This document shows, in pieces, positions 45,060 through 53,390 of a stretch of 64,000 bases of DNA. This DNA is from Parascedosporium putredinis. Taxonomy: Eukaryota; Ascomycota; Sordariomycetes; Microascales; Microascaceae. The translations under genes were made by a program, and so were the position numbers. The stretch spans positions 558,001 to 622,000 of the forward strand of contig CASHTG010000016.1 of NCBI GenBank assembly GCA_949357655.1, in the 5' to 3' direction. The notes beneath the pieces were generated by a model. The model was given only the letters and a program-made list of their open reading frames with translations, did no database searches and was not told the origin of the DNA. The first letter of the stretch is position 1. Every line of letters begins with the position of its first letter.

Positions 45060-45626
45060 CTACCACTTTTCTGTTTTTTTCTTTCTTTCGTTCAGTAAGG
45101 AGGAATGGAAAATCTTGGGAAACGGGGATATCTGTGTGTGACGTGTTATGAAAAATGAAAAGATGAAACAAGAATTCTGTGTTCCCTTTGGTCTGTCATG
45201 GAGTTTTGATTTTCCTCGTCTCTTTGGTCTCTTCGGGGCTCCCTCGACATATTCCATTACCCATATCCATTCTGCCGCATTCTCAGGAAACTTGAAGGCC
45301 TGGCCTTTAAGAGCTTCCAGAACAGGATTGTATAATTTATTGATAATTTTATCACCCTTTCCATCATGGAATGGCAAGGAAATCTGGCGCATCGTTGTTT
45401 CGTACCCACATCTCAACTGGTCCTTCCCAGTTAGTTTATTTTGGAGAGGGACGTGGTGTATCACATCACGATTTTGAAAAAGAAAAGAAAAAAGAGAGAG
45501 AGAGAGAGAGAGAGAACTAGGGCTGAAGCATGAATACCAAGTCTCCAAGTTTAATAGTACCTGTAATTTCCTTCTTTGCCTGTAGTTGTTTCTAAACAAT
45601 TCATTTGGGCATTCGACGCAAGCCAT
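45060..45626 (-). CDS. Small unrecognised gene, probably two exons
   Basis: ATG 45626 opens MACVECPNELFRNNYRQRRK. A GTACTA donor, a CTAACTG branch-like sequence and a GACCAG acceptor could remove a stretch that includes a (GA)n run, joining to LRCGYETTMRQISLPFHDGK. The region down to AAEWIWVMEYVEGAPKRPK reads like a folded domain, then degenerates to the stop at 45060. The frame also stays open through the intron. I do not recognise the family. Its position between two + strand genes gives no hint. Confidence 0.35.
   Translation of the reverse strand: MACVECPNELFRNNYRQRRKLQVLLNLETWYSCFSPSSLSLSLSLFSFLFQNRDVIHHVPLQNKLTGKDQLRCGYETTMRQISLPFHDGKGDKIINKLYNPVLEALKGQAFKFPENAAEWIWVMEYVEGAPKRPKRRGKSKLHDRPKGTQNSCFIFSFFITRHTQISPFPKIFHSSLLNERKKKTEKW
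45493..45515. repeat. (GA)n microsatellite
   Basis: Perfect GA run, probably inside the intron of the small minus-strand gene. Confidence 0.85.
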
Positions 45627-46065
45627 TTCGGCAGAGGAGCGGCGCCTTTCGGTGTGGGGGTGTGACCACACCGAAAATGCCCCACCGCCAAGTTCTGAGA
45701 CGATGTACTTCTTCGGAGCTTTGAATGCTACATGCAGTCAACCTACTTCTTGCCAACATCAACAACTTCACCTGAACCAGTTCTCGACAATTTCCTCCCA
45801 ACCAAAAGGCGTCTTCATCTAACCACAAGCACAAGATTCCTAGGTTTCTGTTTTTCCATCTATTCCTCCGTTGCACTTTATCAACCAACCATTCACAAAG
45901 ACAGAGAAAAAGAGTGGAAAGCACCCCAAACAAGAAATCCAGCACTACGAATTTCTCGAGCCACCAATTTTTCCTCGCCAGAAAAAAAAAGGAGAAAAAT
46001 AAAAAACACAAAACATTCCCTTGACTACTCTCAAAAGTTTCTTCAAAACCACCATCCCGCTAGCC

Positions 46066-47082
46066 ATGGGCGACTCGCCCAAAGACCGAGCGGCCTCGCC
46101 GCCCAAGAGAACTTCGAGGAGCCGGTCGCCTCCCAGGGCCCCCGGCGGGATCTCGAAGGGGGCGACAGGAGAGGGGAAGGGACTACAGGAACCGGGACTC
46201 TGACAGGCAATATGGCGGCAGGGGGTCGCGGCGGGGGTAGATGGGGACGGGACCGTGAAGGAGGTGGCGGTTGGAATAGGGATGGCGGAAGGGATCGGGG
46301 CTGGGGTCCTCGCCGCGATCGGGATGGGGATGGGGATAGGGGGCCGCGTAGGGACTTTGGCAGGGAGCGCGATTCAGATCGGGGCCGCGATTCGGACCGT
46401 GGCAGGGAGCGCGATTCAGATCGGGGCCGCGATTCGGACCGTGGCCGTGAGCGTCAGGCTCGTGTGGAAGAAGATGGTGGTGGCGGTGGTGGAGAGGGCG
46501 GCCAGCATAGGGAGCGTCGGCCTCCTCGTGGAGGAGGAGGTGGCGGCGGTGGTGGAGGAGGGTTCCGGTTCAAAGAAAGGCGCCGCGACGGCGAAGACGA
46601 CCGCGGTAACGATCGCGGCAACGATCGCGGCAACGACCGTGGCAACGACCGTGGCAATGACCGTGGCAATGACCGTGGCAACGACCGTCGGGGCTTCAGG
46701 GCCCGGTCGCGCTCACCCCGGCGCAACGACCGCGACGCTCGAGGGGACCCCGTGCGGACCGCGAGCGCCGGGACAGGAGGGGTGGCGGCGGTGGCGGCGG
46801 CGGCGGCGGCGGCGGCGGCAGCGCATCTGGTCCGCCGGGTGGAGGGCCCATGATTGTGGTGCACGTCAACGACAGGCTGGGGACCAAGGCGGCGATCCTT
46901 GCTTTGCGTCGGATTCCATCAAGAACTTCAAAATCCTCGTGGCCGCAAGGGTGGGCCGGGAGCCGCACGAAATCTTGCTCAAGCGGCAGGGAGAGCGCCC
47001 CTTCAAGGACCAGCTCTCCCTCCAGGACTACGGAGTTAGCAATGGTGTGCAGCTGGATCTTGAGGTGGATACGGGCGAGTAA
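46066..47082 (+). CDS. hub1: Hub1-type ubiquitin-like protein with large N-terminal RS/RGG/RD-rich extension
   Basis: The C-terminal 77 residues (MIVVHVNDRLGTKAAIPCFA, then HEILLKRQGERPFKDQLSLQD and GVSNGVQLDLEVDTGE) are a Hub1/UBL5 fold. Hub1 binds Snu66 and Prp38 non-covalently and tunes the spliceosome. About 260 residues precede it: an RS-like start (MGDSPKDRAASPPKRTSRSR), Arg/Gly and Arg/Asp repeats, seven DRGN repeats, RARSRSPRR and poly-Gly. Yeast and human Hub1 are only about 73 residues. About six missing bases are implied, near 46141, 46174, the G run 46221-46225 (two), 46744 and 46889. The start ATG 46066 is chosen because RS-rich sequence begins there. Whether an intron lies in the extension cannot be excluded. 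The Hub1 end here lacks the usual C-terminal Tyr-Tyr. Confidence 0.78.
46359..46442 (+). repeat. 42-bp tandem duplication in the hub1 extension
   Basis: Two perfect 42-base copies (46359-46400 and 46401-46442), each coding for an Arg/Asp/Ser-rich 14-mer of GRERDSDRGRDSDR type. Confidence 0.9.
46599..46682 (+). repeat. 12-bp minisatellite encoding DRGN x7
   Basis: Seven consecutive 12-base units with silent codon drift (GAT/GAC, CGC/CGT, AAC/AAT) all encode Asp-Arg-Gly-Asn. The drift shows selection on, or age of, the peptide repeat rather than recent slippage. Confidence 0.9.
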
Positions 47083-47670
47083 GCTCGCGAGAGTAGCGAC
47101 TCGTCGGCATTTTTTTAGGGGAGGGGCACTGAGTTCGCGTTGAAGGCATGACGCTATGAGGGAGACTATGTACTCTTTTTCTTCCATGTAAACGCTACGT
47201 CTTTCTAAAAGAGCGGTTTAACAAGCCCGGTATCAATCAACTCTTGCAATTTTTGTCGCTTCCGTCTCAAAGGGTCCCTACCTCGGTGCTGAATCCCAAT
47301 GTACGGTCAAGGTATTTGTGTGGCGTGGGCACGTGATATCGCGCATCGATTTGGTGATGCTCTGGTGGGGGACCGACGTCAGGCGCGTTTCGGCGTGCGT
47401 GCGCGCCCTCTCATTGACATTTACAGCTCATTCACAAGCATAGGCACATGCACCGCTAGCGCCAAATACCCCCTCGCCGCTTCACCCGGATCCTTTTTGC
47501 CCTTTTTCTTCCTTTCCTTCTTTCGTTTTTCAACAGACCACTCTCGATCCCAGACCTCTCTCATCACGAGCTCTTCTCATCCCTTGTCCATTTCCTCGTT
47601 CCTCTCAAAAGATTCGGACCTGAATAAAATCCGCACCGTCGTTCAAGCTTCCCACCTCGGGCCCCTCGTC
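47083..47670. promoter_or_regulatory. Interval between hub1 and the alkyltransferase gene
   Basis: It contains the hub1 3' UTR and the next gene's leader. A GCACGTGA E-box-like site lies at about 47329-47336 and a pyrimidine-rich tract at 47490-47550. No gene is seen. Confidence 0.4.
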
Positions 47671-48294
47671 ATGGCATCTACCAGGACCATCACTCGCCGC
47701 CCCGCGGCCGCAAAGACCCAAACCACCCTCACCCGGCCCTCCAAGGTCAAGAAACTCGGCACCGTCCCCGCCGCCACCACCACCACCACCACCACTACCA
47801 TTACAACAACGACCACATCCGCAGGCCAAGTCCTCGTCACAACCGTAGTCCCCACCACCTCCTCCCCGAGCCCCTCCCTCTCCGCCGCAACCCCCACACC
47901 CACCCCCACCCAGGACATGCGGCACCAGCTCTCCCGCATCGCCCACTCCACGCGCACCCCGTTCGAGAAGCGCGTGTACAGCGCCCTCTGCCAGATCCCG
48001 CCCGGCCGGTTCACCACCTACGGCGTCCTCGCCGCGCACCTGAGCTCCTCCCCGCGCGCCGTCGGCAACGCCCTACGCCGGAACCCCTTTGCCCCCGAGG
48101 TCCCCTGCCACCGGGTCGTGGCCGCCGGCGGCGCATTGGCGGTTTCAAGGGCCACTGGGTCAAGGGCGTCGACGAGGCCGGTGGCGCGCTGGGCGAGACG
48201 CTCGATGAAAGGTGGGGTTGCTGAGGAGGAAGGGGTGAGGTTGGCGCCGGATGGGAGGAAAGCGATGGGGACGCCCTTTGATGGGTTTGCGTGA
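47671..48294 (+). CDS. O6-alkylguanine-DNA alkyltransferase (MGMT/Ogt family)
   Basis: The C-terminal part carries the ATL/MGT fold: FEKRVYSALCQIPPGRFTTY, then RAVGNALRRNPFAPEVPCHR with the acceptor Cys at about residue 146, and GVRLAPDGRKAMG. The enzyme takes alkyl groups from O6 of guanine onto that cysteine in a single-use reaction. The N-terminus is basic and then Thr-rich (a long run of ACC/ACA codons, residues about 30-60), probably disordered. Three missing bases are implied (near 48138, 48215 and 48230). Together they bring the frame back, which is why the ORF stays open to the natural stop. About 208 aa. ATG 47671 (MASTRTITRRP) is preferred over a far upstream ATG in the leader. Confidence 0.85.
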   Translation: MASTRTITRRPAAAKTQTTLTRPSKVKKLGTVPAATTTTTTTTITTTTTSAGQVLVTTVVPTTSSPSPSLSAATPTPTPTQDMRHQLSRIAHSTRTPFEKRVYSALCQIPPGRFTTYGVLAAHLSSSPRAVGNALRRNPFAPEVPCHRVVAAGGALAVSRATGSRASTRPVARWARRSMKGGVAEEEGVRLAPDGRKAMGTPFDGFA

Positions 48295-48634
48295 GGGCGG
48301 GAGCTATTACTGTATTGTGTTTTTTTTTTGGCGTTGCTCGTTCTCTTTTATTTATCTTTTTCTTCTAGGTTTTCTTCCTTGTGCGGCAGTTCAAAATGAG
48401 ACGGAATAGGCCCTCATCTTGTATCAGGCGGGAAAGGGAGATAAGTAGCATTTATTATACGTTAAATTCGCAAAAGGGAATGATGGTTTCCTCTCATTTA
48501 CACTTGTTCGGTAACTGATATGGCACAGCTTGATTGAAAAATGCTAAAGATGGTGAGGGGATCGCTACATGTTGCTCTCTTCGCTCGCTTTGCTCACCAT
48601 CTCCCTGATTTTTTCTTCTCTATCTCGTCCCCCT
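48295..48634. other. Convergent 3' interval, alkyltransferase and spb4
   Basis: Short region with T-rich tracts at 48321-48329 and 48340-48363. Probably 3' UTRs. Confidence 0.5.
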
Positions 48635-50641
48635 TCAATCGTCAAACCCAGTGAACTCGGCATCCGCGTCAGCTGCTTTGACCTTGTCAACGGCTTTGTT
48701 TCTCCGCCTGACTTCCTCAATTAGCTGGCCGAGCTCCATCTTGTTCAACTTCTCCTCCTCCGTCATCTTGGAATCCGCTTCTGCCTCCTTCCTCTTCCTC
48801 CTCTTTTCTCTGCGTTCCGTTCGTACCTCTCCCTCTCTAGCTTCCCGCTCCATGCCTCGGTATTCTTCTTCCTCTTCTTGGCCTTGTTGGCGGCGTCTGG
48901 GAACTCGCCCTTGGCCCGGGCCTCCTTTTCCGCCTCGAGCGTCTCTATACGCTGCTTCTCGCGCGCCTTGTCCTTGTAGGAGTACGTTTCCCAGTCCACC
49001 TCCTGGCCGAGCAGGCGGTCGCCATCCCAGCTCTTGACTTCCGGCATCTTGGGAAGCCGGAGGAGACCCCAGGCGTTGCCGAGGTCCGCCCAGTCGAGGT
49101 CAGCGACGCGGAAGATGGAAGCGGCCTGATGGCTGGCGTAGCTGCGCACCCACGAGACAAAAGCTTTGGACGCCTTGTCATAGAGAGCGCGATCCGTGCG
49201 CACGAGTTGGCGTATCCGCTCGGACGCGGAGGCGGCGTCGTTATCGGACACTTGTATGGCAGGCTTTTGGAGGGGAAGACGGGGGTTTGTCGGACGCCGA
49301 GCAGCGTGATGTATTCTTCCTCGCGCCCTTCTTGCAGCAGGACTACTGCTAAGCCCTTGCGACCGGCGCGGCCTGCGCGACCGCATCGATGGATGAAAGC
49401 CTTGGTGTCGGACGGAGGGTCAATTTGCACAACCAGGTCGACGGCAGGGAAATCGAGACCACGGGAGGCGAGGTCGGTCGTGAGCAGGATGGTAGGGAGA
49501 CGCAGGTAAGGAAGCGGTTAAAGTTCTTTTCCCGCACCTTGGAAGGGTGCTTGCCGTGAAGGCACACGAGCGAGAAGCCCTCGGGAAGGAGCAGAGGCAG
49601 TACGTGTTGGAAGTAGTCGACGGCGGCACAGGTGGACAAGAAGATCATGCTTCGCTGCGGTCTTTGCGCCAGCTTCTCGAGGAGCTGGCAGAGAAGAGGG
49701 AGCTTGTGGCTAGCCGGCCCTTTGAGGTAGGACAGCTGCAGACTAGCAGGGACCTTGCGGTCTTCTATGATGCCGCCGTCTTTCAGACTCTTGACTCGCA
49801 CGGTGATCTTGACGGGATTTCTCAAGCCGACGCGAATAATTTCGCTCACGGCATCAGAGACGGACGCGCTGAACAAGCCCGTGCGACGCTGCTTGGGAAG
49901 GTGACCGAGGATCCTTTGTATATCCGGCTTGAAGCCGAGGTCGAGGAGGCGGTCGGCCTCGTCGAGAATGAGAACCTCAAAGCCGGCCGCGCCTTTGCAG
50001 TGGACATATGGAGAGGCAAGAAGTTCGACGAGGCGGCCCGGGGTCGCGATGAGCAAGTTGGGCGAGTGCCTCAGGAAGAAGGCGAGATCCTGGGCAGGTG
50101 TGGTGGTTCCGCCGACGAGAAGCTGGGGAACGACAACAGGACACGTCGCATCGGGGCGTTTCTCCTCCTCTTGGAGGAAAGGAAGGAGCTGGGCGGAGGG
50201 TTCGTGGAACTCGAGCATCGAGACGAGGACGGAATGGATCTGGGTGGCGAGCTCTCGCGTAGGGCTAACGACGATGGCGGCGATGTGGTGACGTTTGAGG
50301 TCTTCGACGCCGAGAACTTTATTGACGGTGGGCATGAGGAAAGCCAACGTCTTTCCGCTTCCCGTCACGGCCTATGAGCATTACTCAATGGGTCAGTCTC
50401 TGTGCTAGGGCCGGATGGGGTGAGGGTAGGGCGCAAGAAGACCCGCGATGCGGCATCACCACGGCGAGAAACGTACCTCTACTACAACGTCTGCGCCTTT
50501 CTCGAGGAACTGCGGGAGACAACTAGCCTGGACGGCCGTCATCTTTCTGTAGCCCATGCTTGAAGCGTAGGACTTCATCCAGTCGGGGAGGTTGACCGCA
50601 TCCCACGACCGCGGGTCGACTCCCGACTTTTCCTTGCCCAT
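48635..50641 (-). CDS. spb4: ATP-dependent DEAD-box rRNA helicase Spb4
   Basis: Two exons read complement(48635..50371, 50477..50641), about 634 aa. Motifs appear in order: Q-motif region [18 protein letters not shown] (I), PTRELATQI (Ia), [13 protein letters not shown] (Ib), [14 protein letters not shown] (II), FSAS (III, the Spb4-type variant of SAT), [29 protein letters not shown] (V) and [13 protein letters not shown] (VI). A Lys/Arg-rich C-terminal extension follows. Spb4 acts in the nucleolus in 60S subunit assembly around 25S-28S rRNA. The intron splits the helicase just before motif I. Three missing bases are implied, near 49495, 49276 and 48815. The gene is divergent from dgk1. Confidence 0.93.
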
Positions 50642-52211
50642 TGCTGCTTGCAAGAGCTGTCTCGAGATTCGAAATCCAATTGGGGAAAACAACTTCTGCT
50701 CTAATACTGCATGGAAATCCGGTGCCTCACTTTGAAGCCAACTGTATGGAATTTCCGCAACAGCTATATTGGTTTTTGGCGATTATTGTCTCTCTATTTT
50801 TCCTCCTACCGTGGCTACGGGTCTGAGGGACTCCTCGCACCAAAAAGAAAAAAAGTCCCATCGCAAAAGTAAAAGTGGGACAGCTTCCGATAAGGATCCG
50901 ATAAGAAAATGAGTGGTCTGTGCACAAAGGGGCTGTTGTTACTGAATTGTATTTTTGGATTGCACCGTTGCACTGCTACACTGTTGCACTGTGTTTGCTT
51001 CCCGGTCCCTGTGGCATGTTGACCTGACCTGGAACTTGAAGCCGTGCCAAAGTTTCCTTGCTCCCGGAGAGAGCTTACCTAACGAATAAGTAGAAGCAGA
51101 AAGAACCAAGCCTCCTATCTTCCTCGAGCACTCTCTTAGGAAACGCGGCTCTCGCGGGAGAAGGGTGGCGAAAAGGCCAGGATGTGGGTTTAAAGTGCAA
51201 GAGGTAATCATGATGACACCTGACCTTCTGGAAGCGGCCCGGGGCTGGACAAGAATACATCACATGTACCTTGGTCCCTGCCACCGCGGTCGCTTTTGGG
51301 GCGAGAGAAGAAAGGATGAAAGAGAAAAAAAAAAGAAAAGGAAAAAGAGATAGAAAACGGCAAGAGAGCATGTGGCACTACAGTATTACATGGGTTCTCG
51401 GGTTTGGGGAGGAAAAAAAAAGAAAACGAAAAAGAAAATGGCGAGGTAAAAGGGAACAAGCAACTTTTGCAAGGACGAAGGACGAAAAAAATTCTGCGGT
51501 GCCCGACTCAAACCCGTCTTCCATTCCAAACAACGTCCGATGGACTTTGGCCGCCGGCTTAAATTATAAAATAGATCGGCTCCCACGCGCCAACTTAAAA
51601 TCGCATGCGTAGGCTTTTTCCGGTCTGGCATGTCCTCATACTTGCCCTGCCACTCTCGTGACGGGCCCAACGAACCTGCGCAGCACCAAGGCCAACACCA
51701 GCACCCGCAGCCTTCGGATCCCGAACATCCAGTGACAGGGCCACTGTATCCCCCATAGCGCTCTCATCACAGACACGCGCTTATCCCCCTCCCACTCCAC
51801 CATTACCACCACCACCACCACCACCGCAAGTGCCGCAGCTCCCGCTATCACAAGCCAGAGCACCACCACCGCTCCCACCACCGCCACAACAACGACAACG
51901 GCCTTAAATAATCATCAGCAGCATCATGCGGCAGAGTCGGACTCTGCTGCACCATCACCTCTAGTCACCGTGGATTCCGCAAGCGACCACCACCCTAACC
52001 CCCAATCCCCTCTCCTCATCCGAGTCCGAGCCACGCTTCCGGCGGCTCCTTCCACTCATTACTCAACTATTTGGCCCCGACTGCCGCCCGCCCCTCGCGA
52101 AGGGACGCCCATCTCCGCTCCACAACGCCTTGGTCATTGCCGCTATTCCCTCTTCAACGATCCTTTGTCGGCACCCTCTGCTGTCCGGCCCTTCCGCCCT
52201 TTACGTTGAAC
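50642..52211. promoter_or_regulatory. 1.6 kb divergent interval between spb4 and dgk1
   Basis: It contains both promoters. Contents are a purine-rich A/G block at 51310-51440, a CCA/ACC trinucleotide run around 51800-51830 and a C/A-rich stretch up to the dgk1 leader. No gene is seen. Confidence 0.5.
51798..51829. repeat. (ACC)n trinucleotide repeat
   Basis: About ten ACC units with small interruptions, upstream of dgk1. Confidence 0.75.
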
Positions 52212-53390
52212 ATGTCGATTCGAAGCCGTTCCGGCATTCCCGCGACGCCTCGCGTCATCTCCCCGAGCCCGACCCCGTCCGAGTCAGAATCCTCCGCCTC
52301 CTATTTCCCCCGTCACACGATCCGCCGCGCGGCGGCGGCCACCCCTCAGCCACTCGAAAACATTACAGACGAAGATGAGCCGCCTCTTTCCCGGAGGTCC
52401 CGGACGAGGAGTCGCTCGCCCATCGAGACGGCTCGCATTCGGCGCCTCACATCGCGAAAGGCCAGCTCGTCGCTGACCAAGCCGTCGGACAGCGTCAAGG
52501 CATCCGAGCCCATCATCGCGACCAACGGCAAACCCGCCGAGGCCAACGGCCATCTCGCCCCCTACCCCGGCCACCCCGCTCGGCTGGAGCTGGAGGGATT
52601 TCAGTCGCAGCCCCAGCCCGCTGGGGCTCATCCCGATACACCGACACTGGCGCACTTTTGTTCACAGGCACGAGGTGCCCCGCAAAGTTCTTCACGTGTC
52701 CATCGGCTTCTTCACGCTTTGGCTCTACATCAGCGGCACCCAGACGGGGGCCGTCGCGCCATGGCTGCTCGCGGCGCTAATACCCATCGCCACGGTTGAC
52801 TATCTCCGATTCAACTTCCCGGCCGTCAACCGCATATACGTCATGGTGCTAGGCGCCCTCATGAGGAGAGCGAATACTCGGGATGGAATGGTGTGATTTT
52901 CTATCTCCTCGGTGCCTGGATCGTCCTCAACTTCTTCCCCAAGGACGTCGGCATCATGGGCGTCCTCCTTCTCAGCTGGTGCGATACCGCCGCCAGCACC
53001 TTTGGCCGGCTCTACGGCCGCTACACTCCGAGGGTCCGCCGCGGCAAGTCCCTCGCCGGATCCCTCGCGGCGTTCTTCGTCGGCGTTGGCACCTCCTGGT
53101 TCTTCTGGGGCTGGCTCGCTCCTAAGACCGGCCCTTTCCCCGGGGACGAGACGTATCCCTTCATGTTCAAGAACGTTCTCCGGCTCCCCGGCGTCGTCTC
53201 GGAAACCCTAGGCCTGACCGACGCGCAGTCCACCATTTCGGGCAACCTCGCACTCGCGGTGGTGTCTATCTGGTCCGGCTTCGTTGCCGCAGGCAGTGAG
53301 GTGGTTGACCTCTTCGGCTGGGATGACAACTTGACCATCCCCGTTCTCAGCGGCATCGGTCTTTGGGGCTTCTTCAAGCTTTTCGGCTAG
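52212..53390 (+). CDS. dgk1: CTP-dependent diacylglycerol kinase (Dgk1 family)
   Basis: An intronless gene of about 393 aa. A Ser/Arg-rich cytosolic N-terminus (MSIRSRSGIPATPRVISPSP) precedes the conserved HEVPRKVLHVSIGFFTLWLY. Hydrophobic segments follow, including WLLAALIPIATVDYLRFN, GVIFYLLGAWIVLNFFP, SWCDTAASTFGRLYGRYTP and the C-terminal SGIGLWGFFKLFG. The CDTAAS-GR-G motif is typical of the CTP transferase family that includes yeast Dgk1. Dgk1 makes phosphatidate from diacylglycerol at the ER/nuclear membrane and opposes the Pah1 phosphatase. Three missing bases are implied: two near 52565-52580 (after LAPYP, before TPLGWSWRDF) and one near 52864 (before ESEYSGWNG). Confidence 0.9.

Noticed and set aside
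45732..46853. 373-codon ORF starting at 45732 as the hub1 protein
   Set aside because: Its first 110 codons are leader-like noise; the RS-rich start at 46066 is in another frame that joins through an indel, and the ORF ends before the Hub1 fold.
1..53390. Programmed -1 frameshifting as a genome-wide decoding mode
   Set aside because: Sites lack a shared slippery heptamer or downstream structure, occur up to six per gene, and follow ordinary homopolymers. Error in the sequence explains them more simply. I kept the alternative only as a test in the findings.
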